Shown here piece by piece: positions 21,398-29,946 of a DNA stretch of 64,000 nt (position 1 is the first letter of the stretch; the number at the start of each line of letters is the position of its first letter). A program made the translations under genes and the position numbers. Source of the stretch: Burkholderia metallica (GTDB lineage Bacteria > Pseudomonadota > Gammaproteobacteria > Burkholderiales > Burkholderiaceae); contig NZ_CADFDB010000007.1 in the NCBI RefSeq assembly GCF_902832845.1, forward strand, positions 337,543-401,542, in the 5' to 3' direction. The notes below the pieces were generated by a model. It was not told the DNA's origin and did no database searches. It saw only the letters and a program-made list of their open reading frames with translations.

Positions 21398-22072
21398 ATG
21401 CTCTGTCGCAAGCTGCGGCGAATCATCCTGATCGCCGCCGTTGCGCTGTTCTGGCTGCTCGCGACAGGCTGGCTCGCCGCGCCGCTGATCGCCTGGACCG
21501 AGGCCGGCGTCATACCCGTCGAACACCCGGACATGCACGGGCGCACCACGCTGATTCTCATCGGCGCCGGAACGCGGCGCACCGACACCGGGCTGCGGCC
21601 GCCACCCGACGGCGCCGCCCGCATCCACAAAGTCGCGGCGCTCTACCGCGTCTGCCGCCAGCAGGCCGAGCGGTGCACCGTGGTGATGTCGGGCGGCGAC
21701 CCGCAGCATCACGGCGACACCGAGGCGGCTGTCTACGGGCGCCAACTCGTCGCCGAAGGTGTCGCTCCCGCCGACCTCGTGCTGGAACCGGCCAGCCGCA
21801 CAACCTACGAAAATGCGAAATTCACTGCGTCTATACTACGCTCACAGTATGACGACGCGCGCATTCTCGTTACTTCGTCGTATCAGATGCGTCGCGCGCT
21901 GCTCGATTTCCGCCGTTTCGGGATCGACCCGCAGCCCGTTTATGCGAATCGCCGTCGCGCGCAGACGGGCTGGTTGCCGCGCTGGCGCAATCTGGCCGAC
22001 GCAGAGCAGGCGCTGCACGAACTGGTCGGCATCGCGCAGTTTCATGTCTATCGACGCCTCGGGTGGTTTTGA
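21398..22072 (+). CDS. YdcF-like DUF218 membrane-anchored protein
   Basis: From the ATG at 21398 the product has 224 aa. A single N-terminal membrane helix (about residues 9-29) is followed by a DUF218/YdcF Rossmann-like domain. Conserved pieces are LIGAGTRR, VMSGGDPQHHG, EPASRTTYENA and LVTSSYQMRRAL. Relatives include E. coli SanA/ElyC/YdcF, linked to envelope and peptidoglycan or lipid-carrier homeostasis. An in-frame TTG at 21356 would give a longer hydrophobic start. No neighbour suggests a specific role. Confidence 0.85.
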   Translation: MLCRKLRRIILIAAVALFWLLATGWLAAPLIAWTEAGVIPVEHPDMHGRTTLILIGAGTRRTDTGLRPPPDGAARIHKVAALYRVCRQQAERCTVVMSGGDPQHHGDTEAAVYGRQLVAEGVAPADLVLEPASRTTYENAKFTASILRSQYDDARILVTSSYQMRRALLDFRRFGIDPQPVYANRRRAQTGWLPRWRNLADAEQALHELVGIAQFHVYRRLGWF

Positions 22073-22292
22073 TGGCCGCGTAAAACCGGGGCGGAAATGA
22101 CGGCGGCGACGACGATGGCACGCGCGTGACGCAGTATGCGAAGTGTTGCGCGACTTCAACGGGGCCTTGCGTCGCGCCACGATCCGATGCACATTGATCC
22201 GTCACTTTTGTTACACTCGACACGCACTCGATTTCAGTCGCCAGACAAAACGGCAACACTCGGGTTCATCACCACTTAGCGGAGGTAAAGCA

Positions 22293-22571
22293 ATGAAGAA
22301 GACGTCCCTGGCTATCCTGGTAGCGATGTCGGCGCTGACTGGCGCAGCGTATGCGCAAGAGAGCACGGAAATCAAGACGATTACCGATCCGGCGAAGATC
22401 TCCGAGATCGAGCAACGCGCACAGGCGCTGCAGCAGCAGCAAGCGGCCGAAGCCGCCCAGCCGGCGATGCAGGAAGAGCATCACCACGGCAAGAAGGCTG
22501 CTCACCACAAGGCTGCCGCGAAGAAGGCCGGCAAGAAGGCTGCCAAGGCCGCAGACGCCGCCAGCCAGTAA
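22293..22571 (+). CDS. Lys/His/Ala-rich periplasmic protein
   Basis: The product has 92 aa. A signal peptide (MKKTSLAILVAMSALTGAAYA) precedes a helical Gln/Ala-rich stretch, a histidine patch HHHGKKAAHH, and an Ala/Lys repeat tail (AAKKAGKKAAKAAD). The histidine patch could bind metal and the lysine tail resembles histone H1-like proteins (inference only). A GGAGG ribosome site precedes the ATG, and a strong terminator follows. No family assignment is possible. Confidence 0.8.
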   Translation: MKKTSLAILVAMSALTGAAYAQESTEIKTITDPAKISEIEQRAQALQQQQAAEAAQPAMQEEHHHGKKAAHHKAAAKKAGKKAAKAADAASQ

Positions 22572-22595
22572 GTTCGGCGGCACCGCACAAGCGAA

Positions 22596-22630
22596 GAGCC
22601 GAATCCGGGCAACCGGGTTCGGCTTTTTTG
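22596..22630 (+). terminator. Rho-independent terminator
   Basis: AGCCGAA(T)CCGG-GCAA-CCGG(G)TTCGGCT is followed by six T residues, 25 nt after the preceding stop codon. Confidence 0.88.
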
Positions 22631-22707
22631 GTTGCGGCGCCCGCGCGCTGTGCTAAAGTCGCGCACCGAAATTTTCCACCCGTGCGCACCCCGGTGCGGA
22701 GGACAGC

Positions 22708-22965
22708 ATGAGCAACATTCAACTCGACATCGAGTGGACCGAAGCCGCCACTCGCCAGATCAAGCAACTGATGCCCCGCGGCTCGGCCGACGCGTTCCTC
22801 GCGCTGCCGCCGATCGAGTGCCTGCCGATGGAGGGCGACGTGCTGTTCCTCGGCCCGCAGGGCAAGCAGCAACCGTTCATCGTCGCCGAGCGCCAGTACC
22901 ATCACGACGGCGACGCCGACTGGACGATCATCCTGATACTCGACGTCCCCAATACGTCGCACTGA
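22708..22965 (+). CDS. Small hypothetical protein
   Basis: The product has 85 aa with no signal peptide and no named domain. The compact order suggests a soluble beta-rich fold: MSNIQLDIEWTEAATRQIKQ, then LFLGPQGKQQPFIVAERQYHH, then DWTIILILDVP. A GGAGGACAGC ribosome site precedes the ATG. It stands alone between a terminator and a convergent monooxygenase gene. Confidence 0.75.
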   Translation: MSNIQLDIEWTEAATRQIKQLMPRGSADAFLALPPIECLPMEGDVLFLGPQGKQQPFIVAERQYHHDGDADWTIILILDVPNTSH

Positions 22966-23004
22966 CGCACCCCGCGACCGGCACGTCCGGTCGCCTCGCC
23001 CCGC

Positions 23005-23295
23005 TCAGACGAGCTTCGACAGCACGCGGATTTCGGAGCGCTCGATCCAGTCCGCGGCCGCTTCGCGATAAGCGAGAATATGCGCGGAACGCGCATGCGC
23101 AGCCAGCGCTTCCTCGCTCTCCCACCGCTCGACGAATACGAACCGCGCAGGCTCCTTCAAGTCCCGATGCAGGTCGTACTGCAATGCCCCTGCCTCGTTG
23201 CGGGTCGGCTCGACGATTCCTTCGAGCTGGGCACGCAACTGCTCCTCCGCGCCCGGCTTCGCCACGATCAGCGCCACGACTGCGATTTCCGCCAT
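23005..23295 (-). CDS. Antibiotic biosynthesis monooxygenase (YgiN-like) protein
   Basis: This 96-aa cofactor-free ABM-domain protein has a ferredoxin-like fold that usually forms dimers. The signatures are VVALIVAKPGAEEQLRAQL, TRNEAGALQYDLHRD and FVFVERWESEEALAAHARS. Relatives include the quinol monooxygenase YgiN and LsrG-like enzymes. Substrate is unknown. The gene is monocistronic. Confidence 0.88.
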   Translation of the reverse strand: MAEIAVVALIVAKPGAEEQLRAQLEGIVEPTRNEAGALQYDLHRDLKEPARFVFVERWESEEALAAHARSAHILAYREAAADWIERSEIRVLSKLV

Positions 23296-23375
23296 TCCCG
23301 CCCCCTCATCTCGAAAAGTACGAGAATACGCGCATCACCCGTCGGCTGCGTCGGCACGGCACCGCCGGAGGCCCC

Positions 23376-23440
23376 AAAAAAATAGCCCGCGCTTCAGAGA
23401 AGCGCGGGCGAAACCGTCGCCCTACGAGGATAGGCGACGG
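23376..23440 (-). terminator. Two-stem 3' structure ending in a terminator
   Basis: On the minus strand, a first stem CCGTCGCCTA / TAGG(G)CGACGG (23414-23440) is followed by GCCCGCGCTT / AAGCGCGGGC (23385-23409) and a T-run (TATTTTTTT). It ends a leftward transcript coming from about 23640. The paired stems resemble sRNA 3' ends. Confidence 0.75.
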
Positions 23441-23477
23441 GGCCATCGGGATCCGCACGCCGGCGCGCGGATCATCA

Positions 23478-23633
23478 TCAGTTACGCCGACGCTTGTCGC
23501 GTCGGCATTCGAATACGTCGATACCGTTGATCGAGCGCTTGCGGCGCTCCCCCGGTATCTGACGCCATCCTCCCTGCATCAACCATTCCAACATATAAAG
23601 CAGGTTGCGTGCCAGCCATGGATATCCATCCAC
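23478..23633 (-). CDS. Candidate 51-aa small protein
   Basis: An open frame runs from GTG (23633) to TGA (23478), with an internal ATG at codon 14. The translation (VDGYPWLARNLLYMLEWLMQ, then GGWRQIPGERRKR and a basic end DKRRRN) has a Trp-rich amphipathic first half and a very basic end. The second half has Burkholderia-like codons. It sits exactly between a promoter-like sequence and a two-stem terminator. The GTG is only about 8 nt from the -10 box, so it would be nearly leaderless. It may equally be part of a noncoding RNA. Confidence 0.4.
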   Translation of the reverse strand: MDGYPWLARNLLYMLEWLMQGGWRQIPGERRKRSINGIDVFECRRDKRRRN

Positions 23634-23642
23634 CCCTTTGAT

Positions 23643-23672
23643 TTATAACGACAATTTTTTGATCATCGACAA
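23643..23672 (-). promoter_or_regulatory. Promoter candidate for the small transcript
   Basis: Minus-strand TTGTCG (23667-23672) and TTATAA (23643-23648) are separated by 18 bp, within a locally AT-rich segment that stands out from its surroundings. Confidence 0.5.
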
Positions 23673-23770
23673 TGTGACACGTGATCTGCCGCCGTAACGC
23701 GCGGATGTTACGTAACGTCACGAGGAGGGACGAATCGCCGACCCACACACGCGGGACGGCGAGCGACCAA

Positions 23771-23800
23771 GAAAAAGCCCGCCATGTGGCGGGCTTTTTC
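23771..23800 (-). terminator. bamC terminator
   Basis: AAAGCCCGCC-ATGT-GGCGGGCTTT is flanked by A and T runs, 23 nt past the bamC stop. Confidence 0.9.
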
Positions 23801-23823
23801 TTGGTGCGGAGAACCGTCGAAAA

Positions 23824-25032
23824 TCAGCGGAGCTGATTCACGAGCAGCCCCATGATCTGGCGAGCGGGCGACGACGTGTCGATCGCACCCGCATCGTCGA
23901 CGACCGCGACACGCGTCTGGTCTGCGGTAAGCGCCTTCACGTTGACACGGTACTGCTTCGCCTGCTTTTCCTTCTTGCCGTGGAACAGCTGGCTCCAGAA
24001 GCCCTGCTCGGCTGAACTCAGATCCTTCGGATCGACATAGCGCACGAAATACAGGCCCTTCGAGCGATCGCGATCGTCGACCGTGAAGTTCGCGCGATCG
24101 AGCGCGAGACCGACATGTAGCCAGGACCGGTCGTACGGCTCGCCAAGCGTGACTTCCGACGGCACGGCGGCGTCGGCCATATCGTTGCCTTGCGCCGACG
24201 TGCGGCTGACGTTCTGCGCGGCAATCGCAGCCGCTGCCTTCGACGATGCGTCGGTGTCGGCCTTCTTGTCCTTCGGTACCGTGTTGTCCTTGATGTTCGC
24301 GATCGGCGGCTCGCCGTTCTTCGCGCGCTGCTCGTTCTGGGCGAGGACGGCCATCAACCGCTTCAGGTATTCGGTCTCGAGCGCCGGATCGTTCGGCTTC
24401 GGCTCCCACTTGCTCGAATCGTTGTTCGCGCCCGTGATCGCCTCGCGCATCCCCTTCTGGCTGATGAACACATAGGTGCCGCCGTTCGGCGCCGAATCGA
24501 GGCGCGTACGGTACTTGTTACGCTCGGCCGTCACGTACGAGTTGCCCATCGCCTTCGAGATCACGCTGCGGATCAGGCCATCGTTGATCTGCGGATGGGT
24601 TTCGTTCCAGTCGGTTTCCATCACGCCCTTGTCGCGCTGGTCGACGACGAGCAGGAAGCCCTGCTCCTGCCAGAAACGCCGAACCTGCGGCCAGACGTCG
24701 GCCGGTTGCTTGCCGTCGATCACGAGCCAGCTCTCGGTACCGTCGCGCTGGATATGCATGCCGGCCACGGCCGGAGCGACCGTGTCCAGCGCGGGCGCCG
24801 CCTGCTGGACCTGCTGAAGCGCGGACAGGGATGTCGCGCCGCCCTGGGGCGGCAGCGAACGCTGATCGGCCGTCTCGTCCAGCATGTTGGGCGGCACTGC
24901 GAGCGACGCTTCCTTCGATTTCGAATCGCTCTTGTAGTCCACTTTCGTGGGCGACGACGTACCGCAACCGGCAACGAGCGCGCCGGTGGCGAGCACTGCA
25001 GCGAACCGCATGGTAAGACGAAGATCAGTCAT
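23824..25032 (-). CDS. bamC: Outer membrane assembly lipoprotein BamC (NlpB)
   Basis: BamC is an accessory lipoprotein of the BAM outer-membrane beta-barrel insertion machine. From the ATG at 25032 it has 402 aa, with a signal peptide ending in the lipobox LVAGC. An unstructured N-terminal segment and two helix-grip domains follow (FWQEQGFLLVVDQRDKGVME; YDRSWLHVGLALDRANFTV). An ATG seven codons later is another possible start. It has its own promoter and terminator. Upstream lies the island boundary. Confidence 0.92.
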   Translation of the reverse strand: MTDLRLTMRFAAVLATGALVAGCGTSSPTKVDYKSDSKSKEASLAVPPNMLDETADQRSLPPQGGATSLSALQQVQQAAPALDTVAPAVAGMHIQRDGTESWLVIDGKQPADVWPQVRRFWQEQGFLLVVDQRDKGVMETDWNETHPQINDGLIRSVISKAMGNSYVTAERNKYRTRLDSAPNGGTYVFISQKGMREAITGANNDSSKWEPKPNDPALETEYLKRLMAVLAQNEQRAKNGEPPIANIKDNTVPKDKKADTDASSKAAAAIAAQNVSRTSAQGNDMADAAVPSEVTLGEPYDRSWLHVGLALDRANFTVDDRDRSKGLYFVRYVDPKDLSSAEQGFWSQLFHGKKEKQAKQYRVNVKALTADQTRVAVVDDAGAIDTSSPARQIMGLLVNQLR

Positions 25033-25086
25033 GTTCGGGGAATCCTCTTCCGCTAAATCACGGCGCTTTCCGTGGATCAACCTTGC

Positions 25087-25116
25087 ATTTTACCGGGGCC
25101 GCGCCGCGATGTGCAA
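25087..25116 (-). promoter_or_regulatory. bamC promoter candidate
   Basis: Minus-strand TTGCAC (25111-25116), an 18-bp spacer, and TAAAAT (25087-25092) lie about 55 nt before the ATG. Confidence 0.5.
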
Positions 25117-25132
25117 AAAAGCGACGGGCAAG

Positions 25133-25168
25133 AAAAAACCCGCGTCAGCCTGATGCTGACGCGGGTTC
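25133..25168 (-). terminator. Original tRNA-Pro terminator, now cut off from its gene
   Basis: AACCCGCGTCAGC / GCTGACGCGGGTT is followed on the minus strand by six T residues. Without the island it would lie 5 nt past the tRNA-Pro 3' end, so it is inferred to be the native tRNA terminator. Confidence 0.75.
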
Positions 25169-25172
25169 TTGT

Positions 25173-25200
25173 CTGGTCGGGGCGAGAGGATTTGAACCTC
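25173..25200. repeat. attL: 28-bp copy of the tRNA-Pro 3' end
   Basis: The 28 bp starting CTGGTCGGGGCGAGAGG are identical to 40363-40390 inside the intact tRNA-Pro gene. The remaining tRNA sequence is absent here. It marks the distal end of the island. Confidence 0.92.
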
Positions 25201-25333
25201 TACGAACCCACGGTGGAATAAGGCTCTCCGGGAAGTGTGTCGGTCAAAACCGCCATGCTGGTTGACACAGTCTCGCCAGACTATCACCTCCTCGCGCCCC
25301 TGTCCAATGGGGTCGTCGCCTCAATCGACGGAA

Positions 25334-26959
25334 CTACCAGCCTGCTAGCTCCTTGGCTTGCCGATGTATCGCGTTTGCCCTCGCAACGAGGAAACCGTCA
25401 TAGTCATCCTTCAACGCCGCCTCTATTGCCGGCTCATCCACCAAATTGCTAGCGAGCCACGTCTTTGCGTGTTCACCATGCTCGTTCAGGAGTCGCTTCA
25501 GATAGCTTGATGGCGCGTCGTCACTGATTAGTTTATTGCTAGCCGATGTTAGATAAACCATGTTGGCAAGCGCGGAGATTTTCGCAGAACCAACCCCCTT
25601 CCCCTTCAAAAATGCCTGGGGAAAGAAATGGTGAAACTCCTTTCCATTTTGCCATGCCAGCGATTTATCAACATCAATTACCTGCCCCGTCAAAAAGTCC
25701 CTGGGATGCTGATATGCCATCATAAGCGCAAGGACCTTCGAATGAGAATTATTGCCTCTAAATGAGCGAGTCCTCCAGATCGCAACATTGGGCTCGATCA
25801 GGTCGGAATCTAACGCATCAAGATTCCCACTCGCAAACAGTGCAACATTGGTGAGATCAGTCGTCATCATCCCTGAATTCCATCCGCTAAAATAGCCACT
25901 GATCGAACCCCGCCAAAACCACCGCTCTATGGCCTTCCACTGCTGCGCATTGGGCGTCGGTACGTGCCGTAATATTTCGGCCAGCACCACGATTTGATTA
26001 GTATATGGCACGATCCCAACAGAAGGAGCCTTAATATGCGTAGACAAGAAATCGATAGCTCGCTTATACCCTTCGGCGGTAGCAGAAACAGCTTTTTTAA
26101 GCACTTCAGGAGTTAGCTTGCGGAGATCATCTATGCTTTCAACGGTGAATGAACCGCCAGCGGCCGCAGATACATTTCGCAAGATGACCTTCCGCTCTAC
26201 GCCGTCGAACGCCTTCGCGGCAAGCGACTCCCGCACAGCATCGATTGAATCAACCAGATCGAAGTCCGGGCTCCACGTGGCTGCACGCATAAGGTCAACG
26301 ATGGTGAGACGGGTGCCCGTGCTATTTATTCGTTCGAATATTGGTGCAACATCGGCAAGGGGCATATCACCCAATGTCACCGTTGCAACCTTATAGTCCT
26401 TGAACCGATTGAATAGCTCTTTCGCATTTTCCGCGAGCACCTTTTCACCGGATGACTCAAGCAAACCCACCAGTTGAAAAAACGCCGCCGGATCAGGAAT
26501 CTTATTCAAACGCATCAGATGCGGCGGCGGCTGATCAAGCGCATCTAAATGATGGAAGGTCTTATTACGTAGATCGTATACAACGTTCCATGGACTGCTC
26601 GGCTCACCTCCTTTCCAATATAAAGCACCACATATTGAAGAAAGACGCTGCTGACCATCCAATAAATAGTTAACGGGATAATCAGGTTTAGGCTGCGCTA
26701 TCTCCAGGTCAGCAATCTTGTTTTCGCTTCGAAGCTCTTGCTTACTTTGCCACAGCAACACACTACCGATCGGATAGTTTCGTGCGACGGAATCAAGCAG
26801 CTCAATTACTTGCGAGCGCTCCCAAACGAACTCCCGCTGAAACTTCGGCAAGTAAATGTCGCCAGTCAGAATTCGTCGAGCAAGGTCGTCGATACGATCG
26901 ACGGACGGCTGTGGGTCTTTGATAGGTTTTACAGGTGCGGCTTCCGTTGTTGCAGTCAT
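25334..26959 (-). CDS. DUF262 and HNH-like protein (GmrSD-type candidate)
   Basis: The product has 541 aa from the ATG at 26959 (GGGGA ribosome site). The N-terminal DUF262 domain (ParB/sulfiredoxin-like nucleotide-hydrolysing fold) shows IYLPKFQREFVW and the hallmark DGQQR (residues 101-105). The C-terminal region shows HHFFPQAFL (about 443) followed by ALANMVYLTSASNKLISD, the His-Me-finger pattern of DUF1524/HNH partners. Fused DUF262-nuclease proteins of the GmrSD and BrxU type restrict phages with modified DNA. Base composition is clearly lower in GC than the flanks. Function as an anti-phage restriction enzyme is inferred. Confidence 0.8.
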   Translation of the reverse strand: MTATTEAAPVKPIKDPQPSVDRIDDLARRILTGDIYLPKFQREFVWERSQVIELLDSVARNYPIGSVLLWQSKQELRSENKIADLEIAQPKPDYPVNYLLDGQQRLSSICGALYWKGGEPSSPWNVVYDLRNKTFHHLDALDQPPPHLMRLNKIPDPAAFFQLVGLLESSGEKVLAENAKELFNRFKDYKVATVTLGDMPLADVAPIFERINSTGTRLTIVDLMRAATWSPDFDLVDSIDAVRESLAAKAFDGVERKVILRNVSAAAGGSFTVESIDDLRKLTPEVLKKAVSATAEGYKRAIDFLSTHIKAPSVGIVPYTNQIVVLAEILRHVPTPNAQQWKAIERWFWRGSISGYFSGWNSGMMTTDLTNVALFASGNLDALDSDLIEPNVAIWRTRSFRGNNSHSKVLALMMAYQHPRDFLTGQVIDVDKSLAWQNGKEFHHFFPQAFLKGKGVGSAKISALANMVYLTSASNKLISDDAPSSYLKRLLNEHGEHAKTWLASNLVDEPAIEAALKDDYDGFLVARANAIHRQAKELAGW

Positions 26960-27226
26960 GTGGTCCCCGTCGAATGTTCGAATGCGGTTAGGATGCCCGC
27001 CGGGGAACTTGTTTGCAACACATAGAGTTCGGAGCAGCGGACGGGACTGGGGCCGCGCAAAAAAGGCAGCGCCACAATGTCCTAGCTCATGCATGAGGGC
27101 ATTGCGGCTGCCGAGTCAGTGCAGTCCGCTGCTTAATCCACCTGCCCCGCTAAAAGCACATCGGTACCCAAGCTACCGGAGCTCGTTGTCATGACTGGCG
27201 ATAGCTCGTTCCGTGTAGGCTCTCCC
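26960..27226. other. Gap between the DUF262 gene and the phage-like operon
   Basis: No supported gene is seen in these 267 nt. It should hold the promoter of the DUF262 gene and the end of the phage-like operon. I found no clear hairpin terminator. Confidence 0.4.
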
Positions 27227-29806
27227 TCATCGAACGAACAGCGGGTTAGCGTTGTGAGCCCTGACAGCCAAACGTTCCGCCTCTGATTCACGGAATGCCC
27301 TGGCTCTCTCCGCGCGAATCTCGGCGGCCTTGGCGTCATCGATCTGAAGACGAAACCCGTAGTGAAGCGTGTACTGGTTGTTGTTCCGGTCGTACACGGC
27401 GACCACTCCTGACGGCAGATTTTCCTGCAGTAGCTTCGCCGCCGCCTTCGGGTCCGAAGGGACTTGAACCTGCACGAGATCGCCCACGGCAGGCCCTTTC
27501 CCGACAGCGCCTGCACCGCCCGTGGCATCCGGGGCCGCTGCGTCGGTCGCGATGGGTCGCGGAGCAGTCCTGTTACGGATGGCCAAATTCTGCCCTCCAT
27601 GGATAATCAAGGGACTGTCCATCGAGTCGTGAATCTCGGACAAACCCGTGCGGTCCGGGCGCTTCAGCGAGAGGCCAGCGGAGTTGGGGACGATACCTGG
27701 AAGCGCCTTGCTGAGATTGCCCAGGTCGTCCTGCGCCGTCTTGAACGGGTCCTCTTTCTGGTCGGCCTTGTTCATCATCGGGAATGAGGAGTAAATCGCC
27801 GTGTAGCCTTTGGTGATCGAGTACGGGTGATTGGGGTCCGCGTTGATTGGGGAGTCCGCAGCGCGGCCTTTACCTTTGAATGGGTCCGCAATGATCTTCA
27901 CCGCGCCGTTCATACCGACCGTCGCCATACGCGTGCCCTTGAACACCGTGGCCGCGTTCTCGACTGCGGTGTCGAGGTCCACCTTCCCATTGGCCCGTTG
28001 AGCTATAAGCTGCTGAATGACGATGCCCTGAAACTGTTGGCGGAGGTCCGAGGACATCGAGGTCGCCGGGTTCCAGATGAGGCCCTTGCGGCCCACGTCT
28101 TCCAGCATCGCCTTCCCCATCGCCTTGTTGACGGCCACGTCCACGTCGGCCTGCTTCTTACCGGGAAGCAGCGGCTCCCAGTTGATGCTGCCGCCGTTAC
28201 CGACCTTCTCCAGGACCTTCGAGTCCATGCCGCCATCGCGGATGGCCTTGTAGGCCTGGGACACGTCGCCGTTCGTCGGGGCGAGCGCCTTGACGCCCCA
28301 GTACATCCCGGACGCCTCGTCGTCCTTCCCGAGATACTGACCGAACGCGTGATCGCCCACGATGTCGTGGATGCGGTCCATGACGCGCCAGGCCCGCGAG
28401 GCGCGGTCCGGGTCGCCCGACTTGATTGCCGAGGTCAGGTCCTTCTGGATGCGCGGAGGCATTGTGCCGTCCGAGATGTCCCGGATGCCGGGAGCAGTTA
28501 CCCACCCCACGAACTCCGAGCCAGCCTGGTCCGACGCGAGCGGGTCCGGGAGACCTGCATTGCCCTGCATCGACGCGGCGAGCGCCGGATAGTGGCCGCT
28601 GCTTTGAAGCTTCTGGACCATGTATTTGTCGAAAGACTTCTTCACAGCCTCCGCCGGATCTACACCCCACAACGCTGCAACGGTATGGATGTTGTGTGAA
28701 CCGTTGTAGCCACGCTCGGCCAGCGACATGTAGTTGATCGTTGCCTGCTGCTTCGACGCCTCCAGCAGCCCTTGATATACGGCACCGAACTTGTCCATGC
28801 CGACGCCGTGATTGGCATCCACGCGATTCGCCTGATACACCAGGTGCGCCCAGTCTTCGGGCGTGGCGCTCGGGTTGGCCTTGAGCGCGATGGCCGCGAG
28901 GCGAACCCCATCGACCTCCTGCGCTGCCTGGATCGACTTGACGGTCTGAATCTGCTGCACGGCATCGTGGGACATCTTGTCGTAGGCGACCGGGTTGCGG
29001 TCCGCCCATCCGGATTGCTCCAGGGCGTTGAGAAGTCCCAGGGCTTGTGTCTTGTTGCGGACGCTACCCATGAAGCCGCCGATCATCTTGTCCGCGAGCG
29101 TCTGGTCCCCACGGGTCAGCGCCAACACGCGCTGTTCCAATGTGGCGAAGCCCGCCTCCGAGAGGCCCTGCGGCGAGTTGATCTGGGCGTTTGCGCTGTT
29201 CTGAATCTCCAGCGCGTGATTCTGCTCCTGCGTCTGTGCGACTTGCTCCGACGCCTGCGCCACCATCGTCTGCGCGGCGGGAGCGAAGCGGCCCACGAGC
29301 GCGGAATCGAAGTCGGTGTCTCCAGTGCCCGCGCCATAGAAGTCCTTCCAGACTCCCTTGGCGACATCCTCGGGGGACACCGAGCCATCCTTCGGCATCT
29401 CGCGCAGTCGCGCACTTAGCTCCTGCTGCATCTCGAACGCCTGGTTCTGGGCGAACGATTGCTGATACGCATTCCAGTAGGACTCACGGTTGGCGTGGGC
29501 CTCGTCGGGGGCGCGGCCTGCTGCTTGGTCAGCCTGCGCCTGCTTCGCGAGCGCCTCGTTCTCCTTGTGGATGTCGGCTACGCGGGCCTGCTCCGTAGCG
29601 GCGTTGACTCGCTGGAGATCGCCCTGGAGGTTCCCGAAGAACCCGCCGAACGAGTTAGCGAGTGACTGGATCGCGGACACTTGGCCCGAGGCGTCCACAC
29701 GGGCCGCTGTTGCCTGCGCTCGCGTCGTGGTGACGCCAGGTGCCGCTGTTACATCGAGACCCGGTAGGTTGATGGGGCGAAACGATTGATTTTGCTGACC
29801 CGACAT
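27227..29806 (-). CDS. Phage internal virion protein candidate (T7 gp15-like)
   Basis: The 859-aa protein is Gln/Ala-rich, mostly helical, without signal or membrane segments. The layout recalls podovirus internal core proteins such as T7 gp15: an N-terminal Ala/Gln-rich coiled region with SIQSLANSFGGFFGNLQGDL, a long helical middle with repeated Gln/Asn, and a C-terminal basic helix. Near the end, YDRNNNQYTLHYGFRLQIDD is a short beta element. A ribosome site AAGGAAC precedes the ATG. This is recognition by architecture rather than a motif match; a structural tail or tape-like protein is the alternative. It is the last and largest gene of the leftward operon. Confidence 0.5.
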   Translation of the reverse strand: MSGQQNQSFRPINLPGLDVTAAPGVTTTRAQATAARVDASGQVSAIQSLANSFGGFFGNLQGDLQRVNAATEQARVADIHKENEALAKQAQADQAAGRAPDEAHANRESYWNAYQQSFAQNQAFEMQQELSARLREMPKDGSVSPEDVAKGVWKDFYGAGTGDTDFDSALVGRFAPAAQTMVAQASEQVAQTQEQNHALEIQNSANAQINSPQGLSEAGFATLEQRVLALTRGDQTLADKMIGGFMGSVRNKTQALGLLNALEQSGWADRNPVAYDKMSHDAVQQIQTVKSIQAAQEVDGVRLAAIALKANPSATPEDWAHLVYQANRVDANHGVGMDKFGAVYQGLLEASKQQATINYMSLAERGYNGSHNIHTVAALWGVDPAEAVKKSFDKYMVQKLQSSGHYPALAASMQGNAGLPDPLASDQAGSEFVGWVTAPGIRDISDGTMPPRIQKDLTSAIKSGDPDRASRAWRVMDRIHDIVGDHAFGQYLGKDDEASGMYWGVKALAPTNGDVSQAYKAIRDGGMDSKVLEKVGNGGSINWEPLLPGKKQADVDVAVNKAMGKAMLEDVGRKGLIWNPATSMSSDLRQQFQGIVIQQLIAQRANGKVDLDTAVENAATVFKGTRMATVGMNGAVKIIADPFKGKGRAADSPINADPNHPYSITKGYTAIYSSFPMMNKADQKEDPFKTAQDDLGNLSKALPGIVPNSAGLSLKRPDRTGLSEIHDSMDSPLIIHGGQNLAIRNRTAPRPIATDAAAPDATGGAGAVGKGPAVGDLVQVQVPSDPKAAAKLLQENLPSGVVAVYDRNNNQYTLHYGFRLQIDDAKAAEIRAERARAFRESEAERLAVRAHNANPLFVR

Positions 29807-29946
29807 TTGGGTTCCTTGTCAGTGACTGGTGAGGAAGAATGGGAATGGAGTCGAGAGCGGATACAGCGCTCCAGACGGCCCTTTGCGGGCAGAGGATGCG
29901 AGCGGGACTATTTTCGGCACGGCATCGCGGGACGCCCGAGTGGGCC

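Noticed and set aside
25173-25260. A possible second tRNA-Pro gene at the island edge
   Set aside because: Only the 28-nt 3' part of the tRNA is present; the D and anticodon arms are missing, so it is an att duplicate.
27227-29806. Tape-measure protein for the 859-aa phage-like gene
   Set aside because: No membrane helices or long periodic repeats typical of tape measures; the layout is nearer to podovirus internal virion proteins, although this is not proven.
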